From assembly GCF_002001045.1 (NCBI RefSeq), contig NZ_MUNR01000010.1, forward strand, positions 248,001-312,000: a stretch of 64,000 bases of DNA. Reading direction: 5' to 3'. The notes beneath the pieces were generated by a model. The model did no database searches, was not told the DNA's origin, and worked only from the letters and a program-made list of their open reading frames with translations. The stretch comes from Rhodanobacter sp. C01 (lineage in GTDB: Bacteria > Pseudomonadota > Gammaproteobacteria > Xanthomonadales > Rhodanobacteraceae). Position 1 is the first letter of the stretch; every line of letters starts with the position of its first letter. Shown here in pieces: positions 38,441 to 47,907 of this stretch. The position numbers were made by a program, and so were the translations under genes.

Positions 38441-38628
38441 GAGGGAAAGCCTATGGGGATAGGGGCAAGATGTATTTGTGTACCATGCAGTTTACTAAGA
38501 TCGTGTCGCCTTTGGGTGAAGTCCAGTGAACACGTCAGTGAACGCTGTGTTTCACCACGCGAGCCATCCGCAGTCATCGCGATGCGCGCAGGAAGTGACC
38601 CGGTCCGATCGTTCGCACCATTAAAAAA

Positions 38629-38653
38629 CCCCGGCAGTTGCCGGGGTTTTTTT
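38629..38653. terminator. Bidirectional intrinsic terminator
   Basis: CCCCGGC (38629-38635), loop AGTT and GCCGGGG (38640-38646), with six A before and seven T after. It lies directly downstream of the M16 peptidase pair on the reverse strand, where the A-run reads as the T-tract. Confidence 0.85.
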
Positions 38654-38671
38654 ATGGCAGGGCGGTTGGCC

Positions 38672-40195
38672 CTAGCGGGTTGTGCCGGATCCGACCACCG
38701 GCTGCAGGTCGGGGCTGTCCAGGTCGAGCGCCGTCGATTCCATCAACACCGCTTGCGGATGCCGCTTGCGGATGGCGTCACCGAATTGCGCCGCGTCGCC
38801 GACCACCACCACCTTGCTGCCATCGGCATCCAGGTGCCTGTGCGCATACGCCTGGATCTGCTTCGGCGTGACCGCCTGCACCTGCTCGATGTACTTGCCG
38901 ATCTCGCCCAGCTTCACGCCGTAGACTGCCAGCTCGCCGACCTCCTCGGCGAGGCCGGCCGTGGTCTCCAGACTGCGGCCATAACCGCCTATCAAGGTCG
39001 CCTTGCGTGCGGCCAGTTCCTGCGCATCGACCTTGCTGCCGCCGAGACGCTTGAATTCCCCGAGCATCAAGTCCACCACCTGCGGTGCCGACGGATTCTT
39101 GGTCTGTGCGGAGGCCAGCCACATGCCGGCGTCGCCGAGTGCCTGCAACCGACTGTTGGCACCGTAGGACAGGCCGCGCTTGATGCGGATCTCCTCGTTC
39201 AGGCGGGCGGAATACGAACCGCCGAGCACCGCATTGGCCACGGTGCCGACGTAGTAATCGGCGCTGTTGCGCGGCGGTGCCGCGTGCGCGGCGACGACGC
39301 CGGCCTGGCCTGCACCATGCTGGTCGATCAGCAGTAGTGCCGGCATGCGGCTGGCCGTCGTGCCGACCGGTCGCTGCGGCAGCGGTGCGGATGGTTTCTG
39401 CCAGTCGCCGAAGCTGGTCTGCGCCAGCTGCTGCGCCTGCGCCGGGGTGATGTCTCCCGTGAGGATCAGGATCGCGTTGTCCGGTCGATACAGCCGCGCG
39501 TGCAACTGTTGCACGTCGGCGCGACTGATCCGCGCGATCGAGGTCGGTGTGCCGCTGCGCGAGTGGCCGTACGCACCGTCACCGAACACGCCGCGGCTGG
39601 CGGCCAGCGAAGCCAGCGCGGTCGGCCGGCTCAGCATCAGGTGCAGGTCGTCGACCGCCTGCGCCTGCGCACGCTTGAGTTCGTCCGCGCTGAAATCCGG
39701 CTGACGCACCACCTCCGCGAGCAGGCCCAGCGCCTGCGGCAGCTTCGGCGTGGTCACCGTGATGCCCACCGCGCTTTCATCCCAGCCGGCCGCCGCTGTC
39801 AGCGAACCGCCCAGCGTCTCGGCGGCTGCGGCGATCTGCGGTGCCGTCTTGCCGACGGCGCCCTTGGTCAGCAGGTTCGCGGTGAGATCGGCCAAGCCGG
39901 CCAATTGTGGCGGGTCCATCTCACCGCCGCTGCGCAGCACCAGCTGCGCGGTAACCAGCGGCATGCCGGCCCGAAGCACGCTGATCACCTGCAATCCGTT
40001 CGGCAAGATTTGTGCGAATGGTGTCGGTACGCTGAGTTTCGGGGCTGGGCCCGGCGCGGGCGGCACCGTCGGGAAACCGTACCCGGCGTCCGCGGCAGCC
40101 GGCGTCGCGAGCGCGCCGCCAGTGGCAAGCATGACAGCGGTAAAGACGGCCAAGCGCAGTGCAGGCATGTGATGAGAGATCATGGTACGGCTCAT
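38672..40195 (-). CDS. M16-family peptidase subunit without zinc site
   Basis: A 507-residue exported protein with two M16 domains (FAQILPNGLQVISVLRAGMPLVTAQLVLRSGGEMD at the start of the first). Where active members have HxxEH it reads GLADLTANLLTKGA, so the zinc ligands are absent. The second half has the YSARLNEEIRIKRGLSYGANSRL segment usual for the partner subunit. It overlaps the HxxEH-bearing gene upstream by four bases, so the two probably form a heterodimer like mitochondrial processing peptidase or Sphingomonas SPH2681/2682. The likely location is the periplasm. Confidence 0.88.
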   Translation of the reverse strand: MSRTMISHHMPALRLAVFTAVMLATGGALATPAAADAGYGFPTVPPAPGPAPKLSVPTPFAQILPNGLQVISVLRAGMPLVTAQLVLRSGGEMDPPQLAGLADLTANLLTKGAVGKTAPQIAAAAETLGGSLTAAAGWDESAVGITVTTPKLPQALGLLAEVVRQPDFSADELKRAQAQAVDDLHLMLSRPTALASLAASRGVFGDGAYGHSRSGTPTSIARISRADVQQLHARLYRPDNAILILTGDITPAQAQQLAQTSFGDWQKPSAPLPQRPVGTTASRMPALLLIDQHGAGQAGVVAAHAAPPRNSADYYVGTVANAVLGGSYSARLNEEIRIKRGLSYGANSRLQALGDAGMWLASAQTKNPSAPQVVDLMLGEFKRLGGSKVDAQELAARKATLIGGYGRSLETTAGLAEEVGELAVYGVKLGEIGKYIEQVQAVTPKQIQAYAHRHLDADGSKVVVVGDAAQFGDAIRKRHPQAVLMESTALDLDSPDLQPVVGSGTTR

Positions 40196-41562
40196 TTCGC
40201 TGCTCCCTTGCCGGCGGCCTGCGGCAGGTAATCGATGGTGACGCTGTGCGCACCGGTGACGTATTTCTGCAGTACGCGATGCACATCCGCCTCGGTAACT
40301 TTCTGCAGCGCGGCCAGATCCGTATTGACGTGCTCCGCGCCGCCGTCAATCAGGCTCGCCTGCCCCAGCGCAAACGCGATGCCCTGGGCGGTCTGCCGCT
40401 GTCGAAGTTCCTCGGTCAGCAGCTGGGTCTTCACCTTGTCGAGTTCGGCAGCTGGAATCGGCTGGGTCGCCAGCCAGATGATTTCCTCGTGCAGCAGCTT
40501 CTCCGCCTCGGCCGGCTGATGGCCGCTGGCGAGGATCGCATAGGCGGTAAACAGGCCCGGGCCAGCGCGGCCATCGGCATCCACGCCGACCTGCTGGGCG
40601 ATCTGATGGCGATACACCAGCGACTGGTACAGCCGCGAGGAGTCACCCTGCGACAGCAGCGCCGCGGCCACCTGCAACGGGACGATGTCGGCGCTGTCGG
40701 CGGCCGGCGGGATCAGCCAGGTGATCGCCACGGCGGGCAGCGGCGCGGTCGCGCTGGTGACGGTGTAGCTCAGGTTCTTTTTGCGTACCGGTTCCTGTGC
40801 AGTGACCTGGGGAATCGGCGTGGCCGGTTTCGGTATCCAGCCGAAGTACTGGTCGACCCAGGCATCGAGCTGTTTCGGATCAAAGTCACCGGCGACGATC
40901 AGGGTGGCGTTGTCAGGCCGGTAGAAGGTGTTGTGGAAATCGATCACGTTCTGCAGCGAGGCCGCCTCCAGATCCTCGATGCTGCCGATGGTCGGACGCT
41001 TGTAGGGGTGCACGGTGTACGAATACGGGTCGATTGCGTTGAACAGCTTGCCGTACGGATTGGCCAGCACGCTCTGGCGGTATTCCTCCTCGACCACGGC
41101 GCGCTCGGACTTGAAGTTTGGTTCGTCGACGTTGAGGTTGGACAGCCGCTCGGCTTCGGCCCACAGCAAGGTCTGCAGGTAGTTGCTCGGCACGATCTCG
41201 AAGTAGTTGGTGACGTCGTCGCCGGTGGATGCATTGTTGGCACCGCCGACGTCCTCGGTCAGCCGGTCCATCTGCTCGGCATGCATGTGCTTCGTACTCT
41301 TGAACATCAGGTGCTCGAACAGATGCGCGAAGCCGGAGCGCCCCTCGGGGTCGTCCTTCGAGCCGACGTGGTACCACATCTGCACCGCCACATTCGGGCT
41401 GGCGTGATCCTCCACGCTGATCACCTGCAGGCCATTCGGCAAGATGCGCTGGTGGTACTGGATCGGCGGAATGCTCAGCTCGGTCGCAGCCAGCGGCGGC
41501 GACAACGCGGCGAACAGGGTGAGTGAGGCAAGCAAAACGGCCGGGCGCAAGCGCTTGGTCAT
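40192..41562 (-). CDS. M16-family zinc peptidase, catalytic subunit
   Basis: A 456-residue exported peptidase. A signal peptide (LASLTLFAALSPPLAA) is followed by the M16 domain with the inverted zinc motif HLFEH in GRSGFAHLFEHLMFKST; the third ligand Glu is in the ERAVVEEEYRQ region. The second domain includes LNPEQ-like VKTQLLTEELRQRQT. It is followed by an inactive M16 gene overlapping by four bases. The upstream in-frame ATG at 41643 is unlikely, because the signal peptide starts at 41562. Confidence 0.9.
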   Translation of the reverse strand: MTKRLRPAVLLASLTLFAALSPPLAATELSIPPIQYHQRILPNGLQVISVEDHASPNVAVQMWYHVGSKDDPEGRSGFAHLFEHLMFKSTKHMHAEQMDRLTEDVGGANNASTGDDVTNYFEIVPSNYLQTLLWAEAERLSNLNVDEPNFKSERAVVEEEYRQSVLANPYGKLFNAIDPYSYTVHPYKRPTIGSIEDLEAASLQNVIDFHNTFYRPDNATLIVAGDFDPKQLDAWVDQYFGWIPKPATPIPQVTAQEPVRKKNLSYTVTSATAPLPAVAITWLIPPAADSADIVPLQVAAALLSQGDSSRLYQSLVYRHQIAQQVGVDADGRAGPGLFTAYAILASGHQPAEAEKLLHEEIIWLATQPIPAAELDKVKTQLLTEELRQRQTAQGIAFALGQASLIDGGAEHVNTDLAALQKVTEADVHRVLQKYVTGAHSVTIDYLPQAAGKGAAK

Positions 41563-41645
41563 CCCTTCAATCCCTTCGGTCAAAATCCAACCATAGCAAG
41601 CCCATGGCGCGACATGAGCATGACTTTCGGGCCACGGCGGCAACG

Positions 41646-41689
41646 TTTTACCCGGGCATTATTGACACTCTATTTAATCCGGGTAAAAT
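41646..41689 (+). promoter_or_regulatory. Promoter flanked by inverted repeats TTTTACCCGG / CCGGGTAAAA
   Basis: TTTTACCCGG (41646-41655) and its exact complement CCGGGTAAAA (41679-41688) are 23 bases apart. TTGACA (41662-41667) lies between them and TAAAAT (41684-41689) overlaps the right arm, with a 16-base spacer, thirty bases before the DUF2239 gene. The half-sites are 33 bp apart, about three helical turns, which suits two bound dimers or a loop. Confidence 0.6.
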
Positions 41690-41718
41690 CTGCCTTCATA
41701 GCCATCGGGTCAAAGCAC

Positions 41719-42312
41719 ATGCATCGCCGTGACACCCCCCCTTGCAGCGCCTTCGCCGGCAACCGCCTGATTGCCGACGGCGCGCTGGCCGATGTGGTGC
41801 GCGCCACGAAGCAGGCGCTCGATGCCGGTGTGCGCGACCCCCTGCTGATTTTCGACAACCATGACAGTCGCCAGATCGAAGTGGATTTTCGCGGTACCGA
41901 GCATCAGGTATTGGCGCGCCTGCCCCAGGTTGAAGTCGCGCCGGAACCCGCCGCACGCGGTCCGGGCCGGCCGAAGCTGGGCGTGGTTCCACGCGAGGTC
42001 ACCCTGCTGCCGCGTCATTGGGACTGGCTTGGCCAGCAGCCGGGCGGTGCCTCGGCAGTGCTGCGACGACTGGTCGAGCAGGCCTTGCGTGGGCATGGCG
42101 CAAAAGACCGCGCACGGCACGCGATGGAAGCGGTCGACCGCTTCATGCTCGTGATGACCGGTGATCTCGTTGGTCACGAGGAAGCATCGCGGGCGTTTTA
42201 CCGGCGCGACCGCGAGCGTTTCACCACGTTGACCGAACCATGGCCAGTCGATGTGCGCGATCATCTGCGCCGGCTGGTCACGATTGCCTGGGATGAGGTG
42301 GCCGCCAGCTGA
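41719..42312 (+). CDS. DUF2239 family protein
   Basis: A 197-residue soluble protein. The N-terminal part reads CSAFAGNRLIADGALADVV and LLIFDNHDSRQIEVDFRG; the middle has GPGRPKLGVVPREVTLLPRHWDWL, the DUF2239 signature; the C-terminal helices include FYRRDRERF. The RPKLGVVPREVTLLPRHWDWL segment looks like a compact DNA-binding motif followed by a helical region, but no function is established. Its promoter carries long inverted repeats, which would fit autoregulation. ATG 41719 is chosen because the promoter lies just upstream. Confidence 0.8.
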   Translation: MHRRDTPPCSAFAGNRLIADGALADVVRATKQALDAGVRDPLLIFDNHDSRQIEVDFRGTEHQVLARLPQVEVAPEPAARGPGRPKLGVVPREVTLLPRHWDWLGQQPGGASAVLRRLVEQALRGHGAKDRARHAMEAVDRFMLVMTGDLVGHEEASRAFYRRDRERFTTLTEPWPVDVRDHLRRLVTIAWDEVAAS

Positions 42313-42395
42313 CTTCCATCGTTGCAACCGTGACATCGCCTTAAAACTCATTCCATGCAGCACGGCAGTTTGCGACTGCGATCAAGGACCTCCCG

Positions 42396-43679
42396 ATGCA
42401 GACCTCTTCTCGCGGCTCGCTGTTCGCCAATCACAACTTCACCCTGCTGTTCGGCGGCAGCACGATCTCGGCGATCGGTGATCAGTTCACCCTGGTGGCG
42501 TTGCCGTGGCTGGTGCTGAAGCTCACCGGCGATCCGGCAGCACTCGGCCTGGTGCTGGCGGCGATCGCGTTGCCGCGTGCCGTGTTCATGCTGATCGGTG
42601 GCGCGGTGGTGGATCGCATGTCGCCGCGGCGCGTGCTGCTGGCCGGGCGCGCGGTCAATGCACTGCTGGTCAGCCTGCTGGCGCTGCTGGTACTGGCCGG
42701 GGCGATCCAGATGTGGATGATCTACGTGATCGCGCTGGGCATCGGCTTGTCCACCGCGTTTGCCTATCCGGCGGGTTCGGCGATCCTGCCGCAGCTGGTG
42801 GAGCCGACGCAGCTGCAGCCGGCCAATGCGCTGTTCATGGGCATGCGCCAGCTGAGCATGATCGTCGGCCCGGTGCTGGCTGGTCTGGTGATCGGTACTG
42901 GTGCACATGCGGGACAGCCACAGGCCGTCGCTGACGCCGGCGGACTCGGGCTGGCCTTCGGTGTGGACGCGGTGAGCTTCCTGTTCTCGCTCGGTTCGCT
43001 GATGCTGGTGCGCATCCATAGCGACCATCACCCGAAGACGCCGATCGGCAGCGTGCTGGCCAACGTCGCCAGTGGCATCCGCAACATCTGGGCCGACCTG
43101 CCGTTGCGCGCGTTCATCCTCTACGCCGCGGTGGTGTCGGTGTTCGTCGGTGGCCCGATCCAGGTCGGCCTGCCGGTGCTGGCCGATACCCGGCTGGATC
43201 TGGGCGCCGCCTCGCTGGGCATCCTGATGACCTCGAACGGTGTCGGCATGCTGCTGGGCAGCTTTCTCTCCGGCCTCGTGGCTCGCGTGGTCAAGAGCCG
43301 GCTCGGCTTGATGGTGCTGTGCATCGACAGCATTGCCGGACTGGCCGTGGCCACGCTGGCGCTGGTGCACTCGACGCTGGCCGGCGCCGTATTGCTGGCC
43401 GGCACCGGCATGCTCGGCGGCATCGCGCAGATCGCCATCGTCAGCTGGATCCAGCGCCGTGTGGCACCGGAAATGATGGGCCGCACCATGAGCGTGCTGA
43501 TGTTCACCTTCATGGGTCTGGGCCCGTTGTCGGCGGCGATCGCCGGCAGCCTGCTGAAGGTGATCTCGCTGCCGGCGCTGTTCATCGGTGCGGGGCTGAT
43601 GCTGACCGTGATCGCGCTCTGCTGCATGACCAGCCCGGCGCTGCGCAGCATCGGTGCGGCACGACCGGCCGAGGCGTGA
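42396..43679 (+). CDS. MFS exporter (MFS_3/EntS-like)
   Basis: A 427-residue, twelve-helix major facilitator. The first helix is FTLLFGGSTISAIGDQFTLVALPWLVLKL and motif A is GGAVVDRMSPRRVLL; FAYPAGSAILPQLVEPTQLQPANAL is typical of the MFS_3 group, which includes the enterobactin exporter EntS and macrolide pumps. No siderophore genes are nearby. It follows the DUF2239 gene by 83 bases and could be co-transcribed. Substrate unknown. Confidence 0.85.
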   Translation: MQTSSRGSLFANHNFTLLFGGSTISAIGDQFTLVALPWLVLKLTGDPAALGLVLAAIALPRAVFMLIGGAVVDRMSPRRVLLAGRAVNALLVSLLALLVLAGAIQMWMIYVIALGIGLSTAFAYPAGSAILPQLVEPTQLQPANALFMGMRQLSMIVGPVLAGLVIGTGAHAGQPQAVADAGGLGLAFGVDAVSFLFSLGSLMLVRIHSDHHPKTPIGSVLANVASGIRNIWADLPLRAFILYAAVVSVFVGGPIQVGLPVLADTRLDLGAASLGILMTSNGVGMLLGSFLSGLVARVVKSRLGLMVLCIDSIAGLAVATLALVHSTLAGAVLLAGTGMLGGIAQIAIVSWIQRRVAPEMMGRTMSVLMFTFMGLGPLSAAIAGSLLKVISLPALFIGAGLMLTVIALCCMTSPALRSIGAARPAEA

Positions 43680-43763
43680 AGATGGTGCCGCGCCGACTGG
43701 ACACTTCCATGAGGATGTAACCGGCTTCACGGTCTGGAGCCTGTCTGCCCGTCGATCTCTCGG

Positions 43764-43797
43764 TTGCCACATGACTGTCATGGGGGCTGCCTAGGGT
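43764..43797 (+). promoter_or_regulatory. Pho-box-like direct repeat upstream of multicopper oxidase
   Basis: TTGCCAC-N4-CTGTCAT (43764-43781) has one perfect and one weak PhoB half-site eleven bases apart. TAGGGT (43792-43797) ten bases further fits a -10 box at the PhoB-dependent distance. The gene begins 97 bases later. Confidence 0.35.
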
Positions 43798-43893
43798 GGA
43801 ACCCATGATTCATGCATCTCATTTCTGCGGGCTACTCCCGATGTGCTTCCGTAGCCGTGCGCCCGTTGATCGAACCGGCCAGGGTGGCCGGTC

Positions 43894-45543
43894 ATGACGC
43901 TGTCGCGGCGCCGTTTCCTGTGCGGTGCCGGCAGCCTGCTCGGTGCGTATGCCGTCGCCGATGCCTTGCAGCTGGCCGCAGCGAGCACGATGCCGATGGC
44001 GATGCCGGCACGCCTGTCGGCCGCCACGCTGGCGGCGCCGAAGGTACCGCTGGTGAATCCGGTGTCGCTGGCGCGCTTCGTCGACCCCTTGCCGGTGCCA
44101 CCGATCGCGCGTGCTGCCGGACGGCGTGCGCATCCCGCCTATCCCGGTCGGACCCTCCCGTATTACCGCATGCAGATGCGCGCCTTCCATGCGCGCCTGC
44201 ACCGCGACCTGCCGCCGACACCGCTGTGGGGTTACGAAGGCCTGTCGCCCGGGCCAACCATCGAGGCCACACGCGGCGAGCCGTTGCTGGTCGAGTGGAT
44301 CAATGCACTGCCGGCACAGCACTTCCTGCCGATCGATCACACCATCCATGGCGCCGAGCGTTCGAAGCCGCAAGTGCGCGCTGTGGCACATGTGCACGGT
44401 GCGCGTGTGCCGGCGGGCAGCGACGGTTATCCGGAGGACTGGTTCGAGCCCGGTCATTCGGCGCTGTATCACTATCCAAACGGGCAGGACGCGGCCACGC
44501 TGTGGTACCACGACCACGCGATGGGCATCACCCGGCTCAACATCTATGCCGGCTTGTTCGGTGCGTTCAATGTGCACGATGCCGAGGAGCAGGCACTGGG
44601 CCTGCCATCGGGCGACTGCGACCTGCCGCTGATCCTGTGCGATCGGCTGGTCGCCCAGGACGGCCAGCTCTACTACCCGGTCTCGGACGATCCGTCAGCG
44701 CCGTGGGTGATGCAGTGCAAGGGCAACCTCACCTTGTGCAACGGCAAGCTGTTTCCGTATTTCGAGGTCGAGCCGCGCCGTTATCGACTGCGCCTGATCA
44801 ATGTGGCGAATTCGAGTTTCTTCGATCTCTCGCTGTCGCACGATCAGCCGTTCCAGCAAATCGGCAGTGATCAGGGCTTGTTGTCCGCGCCGGTCGAGCG
44901 CACGCGGATCGAGTTGTATCCCGCCGAGCGCGCCGATGTGGTGATCGATTTCTCCGCTCTCGCCGGGCAGTCCGTGCAGTTGCGCCAGCAGGGCGAGGGA
45001 GTCATGGAATTTCGTGTGCGCGATCGTGGCCGTCGCGATGCGTCCGCGCTGCCGGCAAGCTTGCGCCCGGTCGCGCGCATCGATCCAGCTGGTGCCGTGC
45101 GCGATCGCGTACTGACGCTGGAGGAAGTGGACGACGCCGGCGGCAATGCCATGGGCATGCTGCTCGGCGGCAAGCACTGGTCCGATCCCGTCACCGAAGA
45201 TCCGCGCCAGAACAGCATCGAGACCTGGAGCTTCGTCAACCTCACCGGCGACGCGCATCCGATCCACCTGCATCTGGTGCGCTTCCAGGTGATCGATCGA
45301 CGGCCGTTCGACCTGTTCGCCTGGAATGCACATCGCACGCTCAAGTACACCGGTCCCGCGCAGGCGCCGCCACCGCACGAGGCCGGCTGGAAAGACACCG
45401 TGCGCGCCGATCCGGGCATGGTCACGCGCATCGCGATGCGCTTCGAGGGCGAACCCGGCCGCTATGTGTGGCACTGCCACCTGCTCGAACACGAAGACAA
45501 CGAGATGATGCGGCCGTATCAGTTGTTGCCCGCGCAGGCCTGA
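43894..45543 (+). CDS. Multicopper oxidase (CotA/bilirubin-oxidase type), Tat-exported
   Basis: A 549-residue cupredoxin oxidase with a twin-arginine signal (SRRRFLCGAG). Copper sites appear in order: HVHG (in VAHVHGARV), WYHDHAMG, HPIHLHLVRF and the T1/T3 strand WHCHLLEHEDNEMM with Met as axial ligand. The arrangement matches three-domain CotA-like enzymes that oxidise phenolics, bilirubin or metals with oxygen. A weak Pho-box lies upstream, and a secreted phosphoesterase follows 210 bases later. Substrate unknown. Confidence 0.9.
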   Translation: MTLSRRRFLCGAGSLLGAYAVADALQLAAASTMPMAMPARLSAATLAAPKVPLVNPVSLARFVDPLPVPPIARAAGRRAHPAYPGRTLPYYRMQMRAFHARLHRDLPPTPLWGYEGLSPGPTIEATRGEPLLVEWINALPAQHFLPIDHTIHGAERSKPQVRAVAHVHGARVPAGSDGYPEDWFEPGHSALYHYPNGQDAATLWYHDHAMGITRLNIYAGLFGAFNVHDAEEQALGLPSGDCDLPLILCDRLVAQDGQLYYPVSDDPSAPWVMQCKGNLTLCNGKLFPYFEVEPRRYRLRLINVANSSFFDLSLSHDQPFQQIGSDQGLLSAPVERTRIELYPAERADVVIDFSALAGQSVQLRQQGEGVMEFRVRDRGRRDASALPASLRPVARIDPAGAVRDRVLTLEEVDDAGGNAMGMLLGGKHWSDPVTEDPRQNSIETWSFVNLTGDAHPIHLHLVRFQVIDRRPFDLFAWNAHRTLKYTGPAQAPPPHEAGWKDTVRADPGMVTRIAMRFEGEPGRYVWHCHLLEHEDNEMMRPYQLLPAQA

Positions 45544-45583
45544 TCCCACGCATCTGATGTGAACCAGTGCACAGCGACGCGCA

Positions 45584-45601
45584 TTGTCGCCGCACTGTCA
45601 T
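45584..45601 (+). promoter_or_regulatory. Pho-box-like direct repeat upstream of phosphoesterase
   Basis: TTGTCGC-N4-CTGTCAT repeats the pattern seen before the multicopper oxidase: a weak half-site eleven bases before a perfect CTGTCAT. No good -10 box follows. The phosphoesterase starts 152 bases downstream. Confidence 0.3.
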
Positions 45602-45753
45602 GTTGGGCGTGTGCGTTGTCGTGGAAGTGCCAACGCGACGTCATCTGCACGGACCAGACTGCCAGCGGCCCGCACGTTGCAGCATCGCACGGGCCGGAAT
45701 CAGGGGGATCACACGATGGCAGCCTTCACAGGGTTCCTGCAGGAGATCCAGTC

Positions 45754-47796
45754 ATGCTCACGTTGTTTGGCCGCAAGCGGCTCATGCCGCTCTTCCTCGG
45801 CGCGCTTGCCACCGGCGTTGCCGGCATAGTCAGTGCGCAGAGCACCACCCCACCCGACAAGGATGCCGCGTTCCGCCAGAACGTGCCGACCACGGCCACC
45901 ACCAACCGCTCCAGCCTGCCTGGTGGCGTCGTCGTGCTGCATAACCCCGGCAACGGCCCCGACCGCAGCGGCGATACGCGCACCCCGATCAAGCACGTCA
46001 TCCTGCTGATCGGCGAGAACCGCACGTTCGACCACGTCTATGCCACCTATACGCCGCCGGCGGGGCAGACCGTGCACAACCTGCTGTCGGAGGGCATCGT
46101 CAACGCCGACGGCACACCAGGTCCGAACGTCGCTGCGGCACGCCAGTGGCAGGCCTCGAACACTGGCACCTATTCGAATGCACCCACGCACACCTCGCCG
46201 TACACGCAGCTTCCGTCAATGAACACCGGTGGTGCGCCCACCCAGCCGTATCTCGCCTCGGCAGCACAGGCACAGGCGATCGAACCGGCGTTGCCGGCGA
46301 ATGATTATGTCGAACTGGCCGAGGGCGGCACGGGCCTGCCCAACGACGTCATCGACACGCGTTTCCCCACCCAGCTGACGAACGCGCCGGTCGATATGCA
46401 CGCCTCGATCAGCTACAACGATTACGCCAACAGCCCGGTGCATCGCTTCTTCCAGATGTGGCAACAGCTCGACTGCAGTGCCCAGGCAGCCACCAGGAAG
46501 AATCCGAGCGGCTGCCGCAACGACCTGTTCCCGTGGGTCGAGACCACCATCGGTGCCGGCAACAACGGCGTGGCGCAAGCGGCCGGCTTTACCGATCAGA
46601 GCACCGGCGAGGGTTCCACCTCGATGCAGTTCCTCAACATGAACAAGGGTGATGCGCCGTATTTCGAGCAGCTGGCCAAAACCTATGCGCTGAGTGACAA
46701 CTTCCACCAGTCGGTGATGGGCGGCACCGGTGCCAATCACATCATGCTCGGCTTCGGCAGCCCGATCTATTACGCCGACGCGCAAGGCCATCCCGCCGTG
46801 CCGCCGGCCAACCAGATCGAGAATCCCGATGCACAACCGGGCACCAACAACTGGTATGTGCAGGACGGTTACGGCGGTGGTTCCTACGTCGACTGTGCGG
46901 ACGATACCCAGCCGGGCGTCGCTTCGGTGAAGGGCTATCTGCGCGGTCTGCCGTATCGCACCTTCCGCGGCACGGATTGCAAGCCGGGCGCCTACTACCT
47001 GGTCAACAACTACAACCCGGGCTATCTCGGCGATGGCACGCCCGCACCACTGGGCGCCAACCAGTTCACCATCCCGCCCACCACCCAGGACAACCTCGCG
47101 CTGCTGCTGAACCGCCATCACGTCAGCTGGAAGTACTACGGCGAGGGCTGGGGCAATGGCAAGGAAAACGGTGAGGCCGGCACCTTCTGCAACATCTGCG
47201 ATCCGTTCCTGTATTCCACCCAGGTGATGACCAACCCGAAGCTGCGCGACAACAACCAGGATATCAACGACCTTTACAACGATATCCAGAACAACACGTT
47301 GCCGGCGGTTTCCATTGCCAAACCGGATGGACTGCTGGACGGCCATCCGTCCTCGTCCAAGCTCGAGCTGTTCGAGGGCTACGTGCAGAAGATCGTGCAG
47401 ATGGCCCAGGCCAACCCGCAGGTGTGGAACGACACCGTGATCATGGTGACCTTCGACGAAGGCGGTGGTTACTACGACTCGGGCTACATCCAGCCGATCG
47501 ACTTCTTCGGTGACGGCACGCGCATCCCGCTGCTGGTGATTTCCAAGTACTCGCAGGGCGGTCGCGTGGTGCACACCTATTACGACCACGTCTCCTTCGA
47601 CAAATTCGTCGAGGCCAACTGGGGGCTGCACGAGACGATCTCGCCGCGCAGCCGCGACAACCTGCCCAACCCGGTTGAGTTACCCAACAATCCCTATGTG
47701 CCGGTCAACTCGCCCGCGATCGGCAACCTGATGGACATGTTCGACTTCGGACATTTCCCCAAAGCCAGTGTGGCAGCCAGCGACACGCAGGACTGA
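45754..47796 (+). CDS. Secreted phosphoesterase (phospholipase C / acid phosphatase superfamily)
   Basis: A 680-residue exported enzyme of the phosphoesterase family (PF04185 type). A signal peptide (LFLGALATGVAGIVSAQ) leads to HVILLIGENRTFDHVYATY, where Glu-Asn and Thr form the metal/nucleophile site. GTGANHIMLGF, VSWKYYGEGWGNG and MVTFDEGGGYYDSGY supply the remaining metal ligands, and YYDHVSFDKFVEANWGL closes the core. Members hydrolyse phospholipids or phosphomonoesters outside the cell, often under phosphate control. AGGAG lies eight bases before the ATG. Confidence 0.88.
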   Translation: MLTLFGRKRLMPLFLGALATGVAGIVSAQSTTPPDKDAAFRQNVPTTATTNRSSLPGGVVVLHNPGNGPDRSGDTRTPIKHVILLIGENRTFDHVYATYTPPAGQTVHNLLSEGIVNADGTPGPNVAAARQWQASNTGTYSNAPTHTSPYTQLPSMNTGGAPTQPYLASAAQAQAIEPALPANDYVELAEGGTGLPNDVIDTRFPTQLTNAPVDMHASISYNDYANSPVHRFFQMWQQLDCSAQAATRKNPSGCRNDLFPWVETTIGAGNNGVAQAAGFTDQSTGEGSTSMQFLNMNKGDAPYFEQLAKTYALSDNFHQSVMGGTGANHIMLGFGSPIYYADAQGHPAVPPANQIENPDAQPGTNNWYVQDGYGGGSYVDCADDTQPGVASVKGYLRGLPYRTFRGTDCKPGAYYLVNNYNPGYLGDGTPAPLGANQFTIPPTTQDNLALLLNRHHVSWKYYGEGWGNGKENGEAGTFCNICDPFLYSTQVMTNPKLRDNNQDINDLYNDIQNNTLPAVSIAKPDGLLDGHPSSSKLELFEGYVQKIVQMAQANPQVWNDTVIMVTFDEGGGYYDSGYIQPIDFFGDGTRIPLLVISKYSQGGRVVHTYYDHVSFDKFVEANWGLHETISPRSRDNLPNPVELPNNPYVPVNSPAIGNLMDMFDFGHFPKASVAASDTQD

Positions 47797-47804
47797 GCGT
47801 CGCA

Positions 47805-47841
47805 CGCATGCCCTGCCCTGCATTCGCAGGCGGGGCATGCG
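47805..47841 (+). terminator. Hairpin after the phosphoesterase gene
   Basis: A long imperfect stem joins CGCATGCCC (from 47805) with GGGGCATGCG (to 47841), with an inner CTGC-ATTC-GCAG. It lies nine bases past the stop and is not followed by a T-run. Confidence 0.5.
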
Positions 47842-47907
47842 TGCGTCCGGGCATCACGCCTTGAGCGATGCCTGTCCTGATCCCGATTGCCGCGGAGTGT
47901 TCCAACG

